DNA of 64,000 nt from CAWHYG01 sp963833505 (lineage in GTDB: Bacteria; Eisenbacteria; RBG-16-71-46; CAIMUX01): NCBI GenBank assembly GCA_963833505.1, contig CAWHYG010000005.1:62001-126000 (forward strand). The letters run 5' to 3'. The translations under genes and the position numbers were made by a program. The notes below the pieces were generated by a model. The model was not told where the DNA came from. It saw only the letters and a list, made by a program, of their open reading frames with translations, and ran no database searches. Of this stretch, positions 33,706 to 42,594 are shown one piece after another; positions within the stretch are counted from its first letter, which is position 1; each line of letters begins with the position of its first letter.

Positions 33706-34220
33706 AAGCCCAAATGACGTCCATCCCTTCGCCGATCGGCATGCTCCACCTGGCCTGGAACGAGCGCGCGCTCACCGCGCTGGAATTCGAGGAGGGCCGC
33801 GATCGACTGGTGGCCAGGCTGGCCAAGAAGAACGGCGCGACGAACGGCGGCAGCGCGCTGCCCCCCGAGATCAAGCGCGCGCTGGAACGGTACTTCGATG
33901 GAGATCTCTCCGCGCTCGACTCCGTCCGGGTCGAGGCGGAAGGCACCGACTTCCAAAAGAAGGTCTGGGCGGAGCTTCGGAAGATTCCCGCTGGAACCAC
34001 GATCTCCTATGCCGAGCTGGCGCGAAGGATCGGGAATCCCAAGGCGGTCCGGGCCGTGGGCGCAGCCAACGGCCGGAATCCGGTCGGACTGGTCGTGCCC
34101 TGCCACCGCGTGATCGGCGCCGACGGCGGCCTCACCGGATACGGAGGAGGCCTCGACCGCAAGGCGTGGCTCCTGGATCATGAGAAGAAGCACGCCGGAC
34201 GATCCAAGCCGAAGGCATAA
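33702..34220 (+). CDS. ogt: Methylated-DNA--protein-cysteine methyltransferase
   Basis: Ogt directly reverses O6-alkylguanine by transferring the alkyl group to its own cysteine. The 172-residue product has the C-terminal DNA-binding domain with FQKKVWAELRKIPAGTTISY, ELARRIGNPKAVRAVGAANG and the active site VVPCHRVIG with Cys134. ATG 33702 overlaps the stop of the Ada/AlkA fusion, so the two repair functions are translationally coupled in one operon. Confidence 0.96.
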   Translation: MKAQMTSIPSPIGMLHLAWNERALTALEFEEGRDRLVARLAKKNGATNGGSALPPEIKRALERYFDGDLSALDSVRVEAEGTDFQKKVWAELRKIPAGTTISYAELARRIGNPKAVRAVGAANGRNPVGLVVPCHRVIGADGGLTGYGGGLDRKAWLLDHEKKHAGRSKPKA

Positions 34221-34261
34221 CGAACCCGGAACTGCACGACCCCCTGAAAGGACGACGCCCG

Positions 34262-36334
34262 TCACTTCACCCGGATGACCGATCCCACCGTCTCCGCCGC
34301 TCCATCGTGGAGGAGAACCCGATACACACCCGAGGGCATGCGGCGTCCGCCACCGTCCGTGCCGTCCCAGAGTACCTCGTGCAACCCGGACGCGTACCAG
34401 CCGCCGGCAAGCGCGCGCACCAGCCGGCCCGCCGGATCCATGACGCAGAGATCGACCCGGCGCCGCTCGGAAAGGGCGAATCGAAACGCCGTCCGCGCGA
34501 CGAAGGGATTGGGCTCGGCGATCAGCCGGACCGCCGGCGGAACAAGCACGACCGTCCCGCCATCGACCGCGGAGGGCAGGTGGCCGGTCAGCGGCAGCAC
34601 CATCCGCGAGGGATACGCCTGCTGGTGATAGACGGTGTTGTGCGCGATGACCGTCGTCGTGTCCTGCATGAACGGTTTCCCGTTGTTCGGGTTGACGTCG
34701 AAGCGGGGCGAGTTCGAGCTGGACACGGCCAGCAGGATCCGATGCCCGGTGTTGAAGGCGATGGCCGTCTCGGGCAGGCGGATCGTCACCGGAACGATCT
34801 GTCCGGGGACGAGCAGATCCTCTTCGTCCATCGATATCCGATGGCGCGCGCGCAGGATGCCGTCGGTCATCAGCATGGCCCGCCCGTCGGGATAGACATC
34901 GCAGAGCTTGGCCGTGAAATCAGTGTCGAGGCAATCGGACGAGATGTACAGCTCGACCGAGATCTCGCCCGTCACTTCCCAGGGTTCGGTCAGGACCGGC
35001 GTCTCGTAGACCAGGACGTCGGGACGTGACAGGACCGGCCGTTGATCGTACGGACCCGCCGCGATCACGAGGTTCCCGCCTCCCAGGGTCGGAACCGGAT
35101 GGTGCGGATTGAAGGTGTACGTCTGCGGCGCCTCCGAAGCCGGCGGCGTGAGGGAGAGCCCACCCGACGACGTCAGATAGAGGTTGGTCGGAACGGAAGG
35201 AGGCGGCCAGACGGACGTCACCTTCCACACGTCTCCCGGCGCGGTCGGATCGTCGACGTCGCCCATCAGGTAGTAGGCCACCGGCGAGCGTTTCATCACG
35301 CCGTTCTGCACGCCCATCACCCAGTAGTTCAAGAAGTCGTTCGGCGAGCCCACGATTGCCGCGGCGTAGGACGACGAGGCGTTGGGGAAATCGAGCTGAC
35401 CCTGTTGGCCTCCGTCCGTGCAGTGGGTCCAGGGACCCATGATGAGCTTCTGGTTGCCGGCCGCGCCCGGCCCTCCGCCGAACTGCAACCCGGTGTAGGA
35501 ATGGATCGGCCCGTCGGGAAAGATGTCGAACCAGCCGCCGACCTGATAGGTGGGAATCGTCTCCTGCGACAAGCGGCCCGTAGTGTCGAGCCACTTCCAG
35601 AAGTCGTCGTGGTCGGGGTGGGCGTAAATGGAGTCGAGGTTCCATTCCGCACCTTGATCGCGCAACCAGGTCGTGACGTCGATCTGCTTGAAGGCGCCTC
35701 CGGGGAACACCAGGTCGTTGTAGAAGTCGGCCCCCGCGAAGTAGACCAGCGTGCAGCGAGCCGACTCGGGCAGAGCCGCCGCCAGCAGGTTCTCGTTGAT
35801 GGCCGAGGCGGAAACGCCGGACCCGCAGACGCGGCCGTTGCACCAGGGCTGCCGCAGGATCCACTGGACCGTCTCCAGCCCGTCGCGGTGGTCCGGTCCA
35901 TAACCCTCGTCCCGGAACATCCGGTCGACCCCTTCCGAGCCGAAACGCCCCCGGGTGTCCTGCGAGACGGCAACGTAACCCTGATCGGCCATCTCGTCGA
36001 TGTTGTTGCTCTGGATGCCGTAGGGGGTGCGGTAGAGCATCACCGGCCACGGCCCGGCTTCGTCCGAAGGCGTGGCCACGTCGGTGTTCAGGTGCACGCT
36101 GTCGCTCATCGCGACCATGTAGTAACGGACCGTGTGGGTGAGCGGCGCCCGGGATGAGCGGTTCGGGACATAACACGCGCGGGGCAGATCAAATCCGGAG
36201 GAGGGCATCACGGAAGAGCCGGACGAAGCGGGCCGCGAGGCATCGGAGCGGTGATGGTCCGCCGGGGACGCGGCGGCGCCGAAAAGGATGACAGCGGGGA
36301 TGGCGAGGACAAACCAGGTGGGGCGGGTGCGCAT
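34262..36334 (-). CDS. Secreted CocE/NonD-family (S15-like) hydrolase with FlgD-like C-terminal domain
   Basis: This alpha/beta hydrolase belongs to the X-Pro dipeptidyl-peptidase/cocaine esterase group. A signal peptide covers residues 1-25. The catalytic domain shows VMLYRTPYG, the nucleophile elbow GSGVSAS with Ser175 (Val replaces the usual Tyr/Tyr-like residue after the first Gly), an Asp-rich AHPDHDDFW, and GPWTH with the likely catalytic His. A beta-rich jelly-roll follows (about 425-590), then the FlgD-type domain ending VIRVK. Esterase or peptidase activity outside the cell is expected; substrate is unknown. ATG 36334 is preceded by AAGGAG at 7 nt; the frame upstream is not supported. 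Confidence 0.9.
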   Translation of the reverse strand: MRTRPTWFVLAIPAVILFGAAASPADHHRSDASRPASSGSSVMPSSGFDLPRACYVPNRSSRAPLTHTVRYYMVAMSDSVHLNTDVATPSDEAGPWPVMLYRTPYGIQSNNIDEMADQGYVAVSQDTRGRFGSEGVDRMFRDEGYGPDHRDGLETVQWILRQPWCNGRVCGSGVSASAINENLLAAALPESARCTLVYFAGADFYNDLVFPGGAFKQIDVTTWLRDQGAEWNLDSIYAHPDHDDFWKWLDTTGRLSQETIPTYQVGGWFDIFPDGPIHSYTGLQFGGGPGAAGNQKLIMGPWTHCTDGGQQGQLDFPNASSSYAAAIVGSPNDFLNYWVMGVQNGVMKRSPVAYYLMGDVDDPTAPGDVWKVTSVWPPPSVPTNLYLTSSGGLSLTPPASEAPQTYTFNPHHPVPTLGGGNLVIAAGPYDQRPVLSRPDVLVYETPVLTEPWEVTGEISVELYISSDCLDTDFTAKLCDVYPDGRAMLMTDGILRARHRISMDEEDLLVPGQIVPVTIRLPETAIAFNTGHRILLAVSSSNSPRFDVNPNNGKPFMQDTTTVIAHNTVYHQQAYPSRMVLPLTGHLPSAVDGGTVVLVPPAVRLIAEPNPFVARTAFRFALSERRRVDLCVMDPAGRLVRALAGGWYASGLHEVLWDGTDGGGRRMPSGVYRVLLHDGAAETVGSVIRVK

Positions 36335-36437
36335 GAAGCACTCCTTGGAAGTCGAGATGCCTGGAGGCCGAGGTGCCCGCCGCGGCCGCAGTCCGGCCCG
36401 CGGGTGCGTCCGAGGCCCTTTAATCTGCGTGTCAATG

Positions 36438-36466
36438 ATGTTACACCTTTGGAGGGGGGGGTACAA
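36438..36466 (-). promoter_or_regulatory. Candidate promoter of the CocE-type gene
   Basis: TTGTAC (36466-36461), 17 bp and TAACAT (36443-36438) on the minus strand give a moderate sigma-70 match about 100 nt before the start. The spacer contains a C7 run. Confidence 0.45.
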
Positions 36467-36649
36467 GTCGCTGGAAACCTTTGCTGCTGGGGGCGTGGAG
36501 CCTAGCCCGCGGGATTTCTGGCTCTTTCATCGCCGGCAACTCCCCTCTGTGATCGGAGACAGCCGCAGATGACCCTGGCCATGCCCGACCCTGTGGGAAG
36601 CCGTCGAAGTTGGCTACAAGCCGGCCGCGGGGCGAACGAAAAAACGGCC

Positions 36650-36678
36650 TGGAGATCGCCCAAACGATCCCCTATACT
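36650..36678 (+). promoter_or_regulatory. Candidate promoter of the small membrane protein gene
   Basis: TGGAGA (36650-36655), 17 bp and TATACT (36673-36678) lie 84 bp before the next start codon. Confidence 0.5.
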
Positions 36679-36761
36679 TGAGGTCGGCCATTCGGAGCGG
36701 GGCGAGGGCCGACCCGGGGGCGATCGGATTTCTTACCGGCAGAACCCGAAAGCGAGGACTG

Positions 36762-37493
36762 ATGATGTTCAATCCTGTCATCATTCTTGCCATTCTGATG
36801 CAGAGTTTCGTTTCGCGCGCGTCCAAGATCACGGGCGCCGTGCTGGGCGTTGTGATCACAACCGGAATCCTCTTGTGGGGTTTCTCCGTCTATGGCGGTG
36901 GCAATCAGATAGCCTTTTTCGGCAAGTCCATTCCCGAAGGCATGTTCGTCATCCTCTGCCTTGTCTGGTACGGTTTCGATGCCAAAGGCCTGATCGATGC
37001 GAAGAAGGCATCCAAAGAGGCGACGGACAACCAGAAAGCCCTCACCGACCCCGCGGTTCGAGCGGCATGGGCATCCACATGGCGGGCGTGGCGGGCGGGC
37101 CAGGGCGCTCCGGTCGCGCAGGCTGAAGCTGGCAAGCTCTCCGAACAGGCCTTCGTGGACGGGTATATCAAGAAAACCGGCCGCATGATTCAGTCCATCG
37201 TCAGCCGGCACGCGTGGGAGGCGGATGAGTTCATCTTGCACGCAACCATCAACCCCGCGCAGGACCACTCAGTCCTGACGGACAGAACGCTCTATTTGTT
37301 CGCAAGAAACGATATCCAGTCCGGCCCAGTGGTGATCCCACTAAGTGATATCGATAGCTATAGTTTCAGCACCAAGGGACGGGGTCACATCTTGATCAAG
37401 CTACATTCGGGGCAGGTCATCGACCAGGAGAGGAATGCGGCGCCCAAGGAAGAATTCGTCAACCGCTACAGGACGGCACGGCAGCTCACGTGA
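36762..37493 (+). CDS. Membrane-anchored protein of unknown function
   Basis: I do not recognise a family with certainty. Two hydrophobic segments near the N-terminus (residues about 15-40 and 50-72) anchor a soluble remainder of about 165 residues. The last 80 residues (VLTDRTLYLFARNDIQSG, PLSDIDSYSFSTKGRGHILI) resemble the PH-like bacterial domain that follows transmembrane segments in many small membrane proteins. ATG 36762 or 36765 follows GCGAGGA. Its codon and base composition are less GC-biased than the neighbours', with several AT-ending codons, which may indicate transfer or weak expression. Confidence 0.7.
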   Translation: MMFNPVIILAILMQSFVSRASKITGAVLGVVITTGILLWGFSVYGGGNQIAFFGKSIPEGMFVILCLVWYGFDAKGLIDAKKASKEATDNQKALTDPAVRAAWASTWRAWRAGQGAPVAQAEAGKLSEQAFVDGYIKKTGRMIQSIVSRHAWEADEFILHATINPAQDHSVLTDRTLYLFARNDIQSGPVVIPLSDIDSYSFSTKGRGHILIKLHSGQVIDQERNAAPKEEFVNRYRTARQLT

Positions 37494-37685
37494 GCCGCCT
37501 CCGCATTACACCATGGCAGAGCCGATTCCGCTTCGCGGCGAATCGACCAGGGCGAGGCGACATGGGCTGCACTCCGGGCAGGTAGGTGATTCCGGTCGGT
37601 TCGATAACGCCGGTCCCGCCAAGAGCCCAGCCCGAAGTCTGCCCGCACACTCAGGTCCCGTCCCCGCGCAGGCCGGCCCCGGTTC

Positions 37686-39218
37686 CTACCAGGAGCTCCT
37701 GAGCGCCCCGATCTCCTTCTCCACCGCCTCGAGGATCGCGCAGTCCTTGACCGCTGCCATCATGTTGTTGTGGTCGGTGAAGAGCGGCCGGTCCTCCTCG
37801 AGATGCGCGACGACCCGGCGGACGGCCGCGTGGGCCGTTCGCGTTCCCCGCCCGGGCGTGAGCTCGCGGAAATCCAGCCCTTGCGCCGCCGCGATGAACT
37901 CGATGCCGAGCACGCCGAAGGCGTTTTCCAGGATCTGCTTCGTCTTCAGGGCTCCGTTCATGCCCATGCTGACGAAGTCCTCCTGGTCGGCGGCGGCCGG
38001 AATCGACTGGATGTAGGAGGGGGTGCTCAGGATCCGCTGCTCGACCACGAGCATCCCGGCGGTGTACTGGCTGAGCATGTGCCCGGAGAACATCCCCGCG
38101 CCCTTGGTCAGAAAGGCGGGCAGCCCCACGCTGAGGGCCGGGTTCAACAGACGGTTGAGCCGCCGCTCCGACAGCACGCAGATCATCGTCAACCCGGCGC
38201 CGGTGGCATCGAGCGGCAGGCTCACCGGAGTTCCCTGGAAGTTGGCGCCGGTCAGGACGGTATCCGACTCCGGCAGGAAGATCGGATTGTCGGCCACGCC
38301 GTTCAGCTCGATCTCGACCTGGCGGCGCGTGAAAGCCATGAGATCGCGGAGCGCGCCGATGACCTGGGGGGTCGAGCGCATGGAGTACGCGTCCTGCACC
38401 TTAACCTTCAGCTTGCCCGTGACGAGATCGGATCCGGCCATGACCGCGCGCAGGTTCTCGGCGCAGGTGACGGCGCCTCGGAAACCTCGCAGCACGTGCA
38501 GGCGCTCGTCATACGGCTTCATGTTGGCCAGCAGCGCTTCGAGCGTCATGGCGGCGGCGATCTCGGCCTGCTTGATGAAGCGCTCGATATCGTGGAGCAG
38601 AAGGCAGGCCATCCCGGTGATCAGGTTCGATCCGTTGATGGCGGCCAGTCCGTCGCGGGCTTGAAGGCCGGGAACGGGAATCCCGGCGCGCGCGAGCGCC
38701 TTGGCCGTGGGCATGCGTTCGCCCTGGTAGAAGGACTCGCCCTCGCCCAGGAGAGACAGGGCGAGCTGGCTCATCGGGGCGAGATCGCCGCAGGCGCCGA
38801 CGCTTCCCTTCTCGCAGACCACCGGCGTGACGCCCCGATTCAGCATCTCGACGTAGGTCAGGGGGATCTCCGGACGGCAGCCCGAGTGCCCCTTGGCGTG
38901 GACGTTGATCCGGCTGAGCATGGCCGCGCGGACGTGCTCGACCGGGCAGGGCACGCCGATGCCGGCGGCGTGGTTGTAGATCAGATACTTCTGGAACTGC
39001 TGGACCTGCTCGTCGGAGAGGACGATCTCGGAGAACTCACCGATCCCGGTGTTCACCCCGTACATGATCTCGTGGGCGACGATCTTCTTCTCGAGCATCT
39101 GCCGGCAGGTGCGGATGCGCTCGACCGCCTCCGGCACCAGCTCGATCTTCTCGCCGCCTCGCGCGACCGCGACGACATCCTCGATCTTGAGGCTCTCGCC
39201 ATCAACTCGAATGGCCAT
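37686..39218 (-). CDS. hutH: Histidine/aromatic amino acid ammonia-lyase (MIO family) with Cys in the MIO triad
   Basis: At 510 residues the protein is collinear with HutH, which deaminates L-His to urocanate using the MIO cofactor formed autocatalytically from Ala-Ser-Gly. All landmarks are present: MYGVNTGIGEFSE, NHAAGIGVPCP, DAYSMRSTPQV, NPIFLPESD and FRELTPGRGT. The triad, however, is Ala-Cys-Gly in GSVGACGDLAPMSQ; the cysteine (TGC, 38792-38790) is residue 143, the same number as the MIO serine of Pseudomonas HutH. A Ser-to-Cys change there has been reported to keep activity, so the enzyme is probably functional. It may be a lyase or aminomutase for another amino acid. ATG 39218 follows AGGAGG. 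No other hut genes are adjacent. Confidence 0.9.
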   Translation of the reverse strand: MAIRVDGESLKIEDVVAVARGGEKIELVPEAVERIRTCRQMLEKKIVAHEIMYGVNTGIGEFSEIVLSDEQVQQFQKYLIYNHAAGIGVPCPVEHVRAAMLSRINVHAKGHSGCRPEIPLTYVEMLNRGVTPVVCEKGSVGACGDLAPMSQLALSLLGEGESFYQGERMPTAKALARAGIPVPGLQARDGLAAINGSNLITGMACLLLHDIERFIKQAEIAAAMTLEALLANMKPYDERLHVLRGFRGAVTCAENLRAVMAGSDLVTGKLKVKVQDAYSMRSTPQVIGALRDLMAFTRRQVEIELNGVADNPIFLPESDTVLTGANFQGTPVSLPLDATGAGLTMICVLSERRLNRLLNPALSVGLPAFLTKGAGMFSGHMLSQYTAGMLVVEQRILSTPSYIQSIPAAADQEDFVSMGMNGALKTKQILENAFGVLGIEFIAAAQGLDFRELTPGRGTRTAHAAVRRVVAHLEEDRPLFTDHNNMMAAVKDCAILEAVEKEIGALRSSW

Positions 39219-39516
39219 GGGGCGTCCTCCTGTCGCTTTCTGCCCTGGCCGACCGGCCGGGGAACGGGAGCGGTCTGGCGCGCCGGCCGGGCTGTTCGGC
39301 CTGCGCCGACCCGCGCGATTCCTGCGGATTCCGGGCGCCGATCCTCGCTCCGCCGTCATCCTCCCACCGCGCCGGATCGGTCGAAAGGCAGTCTAGCAGA
39401 ACGAGGGAGCCGGGCGCGAAGTTTCCGGACCCGCCGAACGCGCGCCCGCCGCGTCTAAGACAGAGACGCCCGGGCAGGTAGGACCCGTGCGCTCAGGGAG
39501 CCGGGGAGCCAACGTG

Positions 39517-39822
39517 ATGGAACATCCCTCCTGGAGCCAGATCCTGGACTGGCTGGAGGCAGATCAACGGACACGCCCGCGGCGGATTCGATCCGTCGCC
39601 GGCCAGTCCAAGAGAACCGGTGGAAGGTTCGGGCCGCAACCGGAGCGCAGGGGCATCGAAGTGCACCTGCAATGCTGCCCAGAGTGCCGCGCCGCCCGCC
39701 GCGACGCCGAGGTCTTCTGCCGTCTCTGCGAGATGATCAGGCGCCCGTGCCCGTCCGCTTCGCTTCGGGCGCGGATCTGCGGGAAGATTCTGCCGGACGA
39801 TCCGGATCCTCCACGGAAGTGA
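39517..39822 (+). CDS. Small zinc-finger protein resembling anti-sigma ZAS domains
   Basis: The 101-residue product has VHLQCCPEC, a His-x3-Cys-x2-Cys arrangement as in zinc-binding anti-sigma (zf-HC2) domains, placed after an N-terminal helix (WSQILDWLEADQ). In true anti-sigma factors a sigma gene is adjacent and a membrane helix follows; neither is seen here, so regulation of an unlinked sigma factor is only a possibility. Start may be ATG 39517 or GTG 39514, both after GGGGAG. Confidence 0.55.
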   Translation: MEHPSWSQILDWLEADQRTRPRRIRSVAGQSKRTGGRFGPQPERRGIEVHLQCCPECRAARRDAEVFCRLCEMIRRPCPSASLRARICGKILPDDPDPPRK

Positions 39823-39943
39823 GCGCATCCGGCTCGGCGTTACCTGCGCCCCCCGACTGTTCCGGCCGTCCCAGACGATACTCGTCCCGCCGCTCGCGGA
39901 ACGATATTCGACCTGATCATGGAAGCAACTGAAACCGTGCCCG

Positions 39944-40704
39944 TCAGCGAATGACCACGAGCTTCGTCCCTCGCTCCTCCGATCCCCGCAGACGGACGAA
40001 GTAAACGCCGGGAGTCACCAATCGACCTCCGAGATCGCGTCGATCCCACTTCCAGGCGCAGATGAGGGGATCGGCCACGCCCGCTCCGCCCGTGAAACGC
40101 GGAGGCTTCGCGACCAGCCGCCCGCCGGCGTCGAAGATCTCCAGATTGCTGGACGCAGAAGCTGCGCCGGGTTTCGGGAGCGTCGCAGGCTTCGCCGAGG
40201 CCAGCCAGATGAGCGTCTCGCCCCCGCTCGGGTTGGGCGCAGCCCGGAGGCGGGCAGACGACCGGTCCGAAATCGCAACCTGCTCAACCGAGGCCGGATC
40301 CGGTGTACAGACGAGGATGGAGCCGTCGGCGGTTCCGCGGGGGTATTGCCCAAGGGGCACGTCCCGGCCGCCTCCCCAGTACGCCATGGCATCCTCGGTG
40401 GAATCCCAGACGGCGACGGCCCACGTCCAGAGGGTATCGTGCGCGCCGGACGGCTGAAGCTCCCGCCAGGCCAACGTCTCGAGGTTTAGCTCCCAAGCAT
40501 CGTCGCAATAGCGCTTGTTACAGTATCCGCCCGAAATCAGCAGTCGACGGCGGAGCGGGTCATAGACGGAAGTGTGTCCGGAACGCCATCCCGGATCCCC
40601 CGACGTGGTGAGCTTGGACCAGACCGGCGCGCCCGCCAGGGACAGCGACCAGACGGCGTCATCCCCTCCATTGCCTCTCCGAGCCGAAGTACGTCCTCCA
40701 CCAA
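39944..40704 (-). pseudogene. 5'-truncated Kelch-repeat protein with FlgD-like C-terminal domain
   Basis: Reading the minus strand in one frame from about 40704 gives Kelch-type blades (GDDAVWSLSLAG, then HTSVYDPLRRRLLISGGYC and DDAWELNLETLAWREL), a further partial blade with MAYWGGG, and a FlgD-like domain (AAPNPSGGETLIWLAS to TPGVYFVRLRG) ending LVVIR. There is no start codon, signal peptide or ribosome site before the first blade, and the Kelch frame runs directly into the last codons of asnB. It is the 3' remainder of a secreted surface protein, cut by a deletion or rearrangement whose joint lies at the asnB end. Confidence 0.7.
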
Positions 40705-42578
40705 AGCGCCAGGTTGTACAGGTACCACACCCGCGGATCGGAACGCGTAGCGACCAGGGCCCGCACCGCCTTCCCGTCGAGCAGATCGGTCCGCGCGCAG
40801 AAGTCTTCCAGCTCGGATTCGATCCGCTGGCCGAGCGCGCCGTAGAGCCATTCGCGCACCGGCACGCTGAAACCCTGTTTGGGCCGATCGATCAGCTCAT
40901 CCGGGATCAATCCGCGCACGGCCAGCTTGAGGATCCGCTTCAGCTCTCCGCCGCGAGTTTTCAGGGAGGTCGGAAGGGACAGCGCCAGCTCGACAAACTC
41001 GTGATCGAGGAAGGGAACGCGCGCCTCGAGGCTCACTCCCATGGCCATCTTGTCCACGCGCATCAAGAGCAGCTCGGGCAGGCGGAGATTCAGGTCGAGA
41101 AACGTCATCCAGTGAAAGTCGCTCGGCTCCCAGGCGGTCGCCAGGAAGCGCTCGCGCAGAGGCCGCAGCGCTTCCCAGGAGGTGCGCTCCTCCGTCAGGC
41201 GCCGGAGGCGCGGCGACAGAAGCCGCTTCTTCTGCTCCTCGGTGAAGGCCTCTGCACCTCCCCAGAAGATCGGCTGCCCGGCGGCGGTGCGACGCATCAC
41301 CTCGTAGGATCGGCTGCCCGCCTTGCCTGCGGCGCGGGCCCCGGCCAGCGCCAGGCGCGCGACGCCGGGGTTGAAGAAGCGGTTCATCATTCTCTGCCGC
41401 GCCAGCACCCTCTGCCAGTCGGGATATCCCAAGAACAGCTCGTCGGCGCCTTCGCCGACCTGACACACGATGACCCCGGCGTCCCGCGCCAGTTTGGAAA
41501 CGTAGTAGACCGGCACGCAGACCCAGTCGGCGATGGGTTCGTCCTGCAGCCAGACCATCCGCGGCACGAACGCGAGCAGGTCATCCACCGAGAGAATGCG
41601 CTCGCGGTGCTCGGCGCCCACGCGCTCCGCCATCAGACGCGCGAACGGAAGCTCGTCCCGGTAGCTCTCGTAGCTTCCGTCATAGCCGATCGAAAACGTG
41701 TGGACGGGACGCTCTTCCCCTTCGGAAAAAAGGGCGGCATTCGTGCTGGAGTCGATGCCGCCGGAGAGAAACACGCCGACCGGCACGTCGCTCACCTTGT
41801 GCAACACGACTGCCTCGCGAAGCTTGTCGAGAACGCGAACCGCCGCCTCCTTCTCGGAAATCGACGGGACGGGCCGAACCTCGGTGAATACGTCCCACCA
41901 GCGGTCGATCCGCATCTCGCCGTTCGCCGTGACGCGGAGGCGGGTCCCGGCCGGAAGCTTGTGGATGCCGGCGAAGAGCGTGTTGGGCGCGGGAACGGTC
42001 AGGAAGGAGAGATAGTCGGACAGCGCCTCCTCGTTGACGGCGCGCGGCTGCTCCGGGTCGGCGAAAAGGGCCTTGATCTCGGAGGCGAAGGCCAGACGGT
42101 CGTGATGCCGCGTGTAATAGAGCGGCTTCACACCGACCCGATCCCGGGCCAGCCAGAGGAGCCTTTCGCGTTCATCCCAGATCGCCAGCGCGAACATGCC
42201 GCGGAGGCGCTTCAGGCAGTCGATGCCCCAGGTTTCATAGGCATGGATGATGACTTCGGTGTCGGAGTGGTCCGTCCGCCAGAAGTGGCCTCCGGCCCGC
42301 TCCAGCTCGCGCCGCAGCCCCGCGTGGTTGTAGATCTCGCCGTTGAAGACGATGCGAACCGAGCCGTCCTCGTTCTCCATCGGCTGATCCGCGGCGTGGG
42401 ACAGATCCAGGATGGAAAGTCGGCGATGCCCAAGCCCCACGCGTCCGTCGGGCGAGATCCACGAGCCGGCCCCGTCGGGGCCGCGGTGCGCCAGCGTGTC
42501 CCGCATGCGGTCGAGGAGCGCCGGCGTCACGCGGAACGATCCGGGACCGAAGCAGAGAATCCCGGTCAGCCCGCACAT
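40659..42578 (-). CDS. asnB: Glutamine-hydrolysing asparagine synthetase, exopolysaccharide-locus type
   Basis: The 639-residue protein has the class II glutamine amidotransferase domain starting at catalytic Cys2 (MCGLTGIL; RGPDGAGSW, FNGEIYNH) and the ATP-pyrophosphatase synthetase domain with the P-loop VFLSGGIDSS and GEGADELFLGYPDW. C-terminal LPELLLMRVDKMAMGVSLEARVPF fragments are standard. Paralogues in polysaccharide clusters are thought to amidate a uronic acid or other sugar carboxylate rather than Asp; the location next to glycosyltransferases favours that. It starts 16 nt after the upstream glycosyltransferase stop. The C-terminus overlaps the remnant Kelch frame. Confidence 0.94.
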   Translation of the reverse strand: MCGLTGILCFGPGSFRVTPALLDRMRDTLAHRGPDGAGSWISPDGRVGLGHRRLSILDLSHAADQPMENEDGSVRIVFNGEIYNHAGLRRELERAGGHFWRTDHSDTEVIIHAYETWGIDCLKRLRGMFALAIWDERERLLWLARDRVGVKPLYYTRHHDRLAFASEIKALFADPEQPRAVNEEALSDYLSFLTVPAPNTLFAGIHKLPAGTRLRVTANGEMRIDRWWDVFTEVRPVPSISEKEAAVRVLDKLREAVVLHKVSDVPVGVFLSGGIDSSTNAALFSEGEERPVHTFSIGYDGSYESYRDELPFARLMAERVGAEHRERILSVDDLLAFVPRMVWLQDEPIADWVCVPVYYVSKLARDAGVIVCQVGEGADELFLGYPDWQRVLARQRMMNRFFNPGVARLALAGARAAGKAGSRSYEVMRRTAAGQPIFWGGAEAFTEEQKKRLLSPRLRRLTEERTSWEALRPLRERFLATAWEPSDFHWMTFLDLNLRLPELLLMRVDKMAMGVSLEARVPFLDHEFVELALSLPTSLKTRGGELKRILKLAVRGLIPDELIDRPKQGFSVPVREWLYGALGQRIESELEDFCARTDLLDGKAVRALVATRSDPRVWYLYNLALWWRTYFGSERQWRG

Positions 42579-42594
42579 GGGGACCCTCTGGAAT

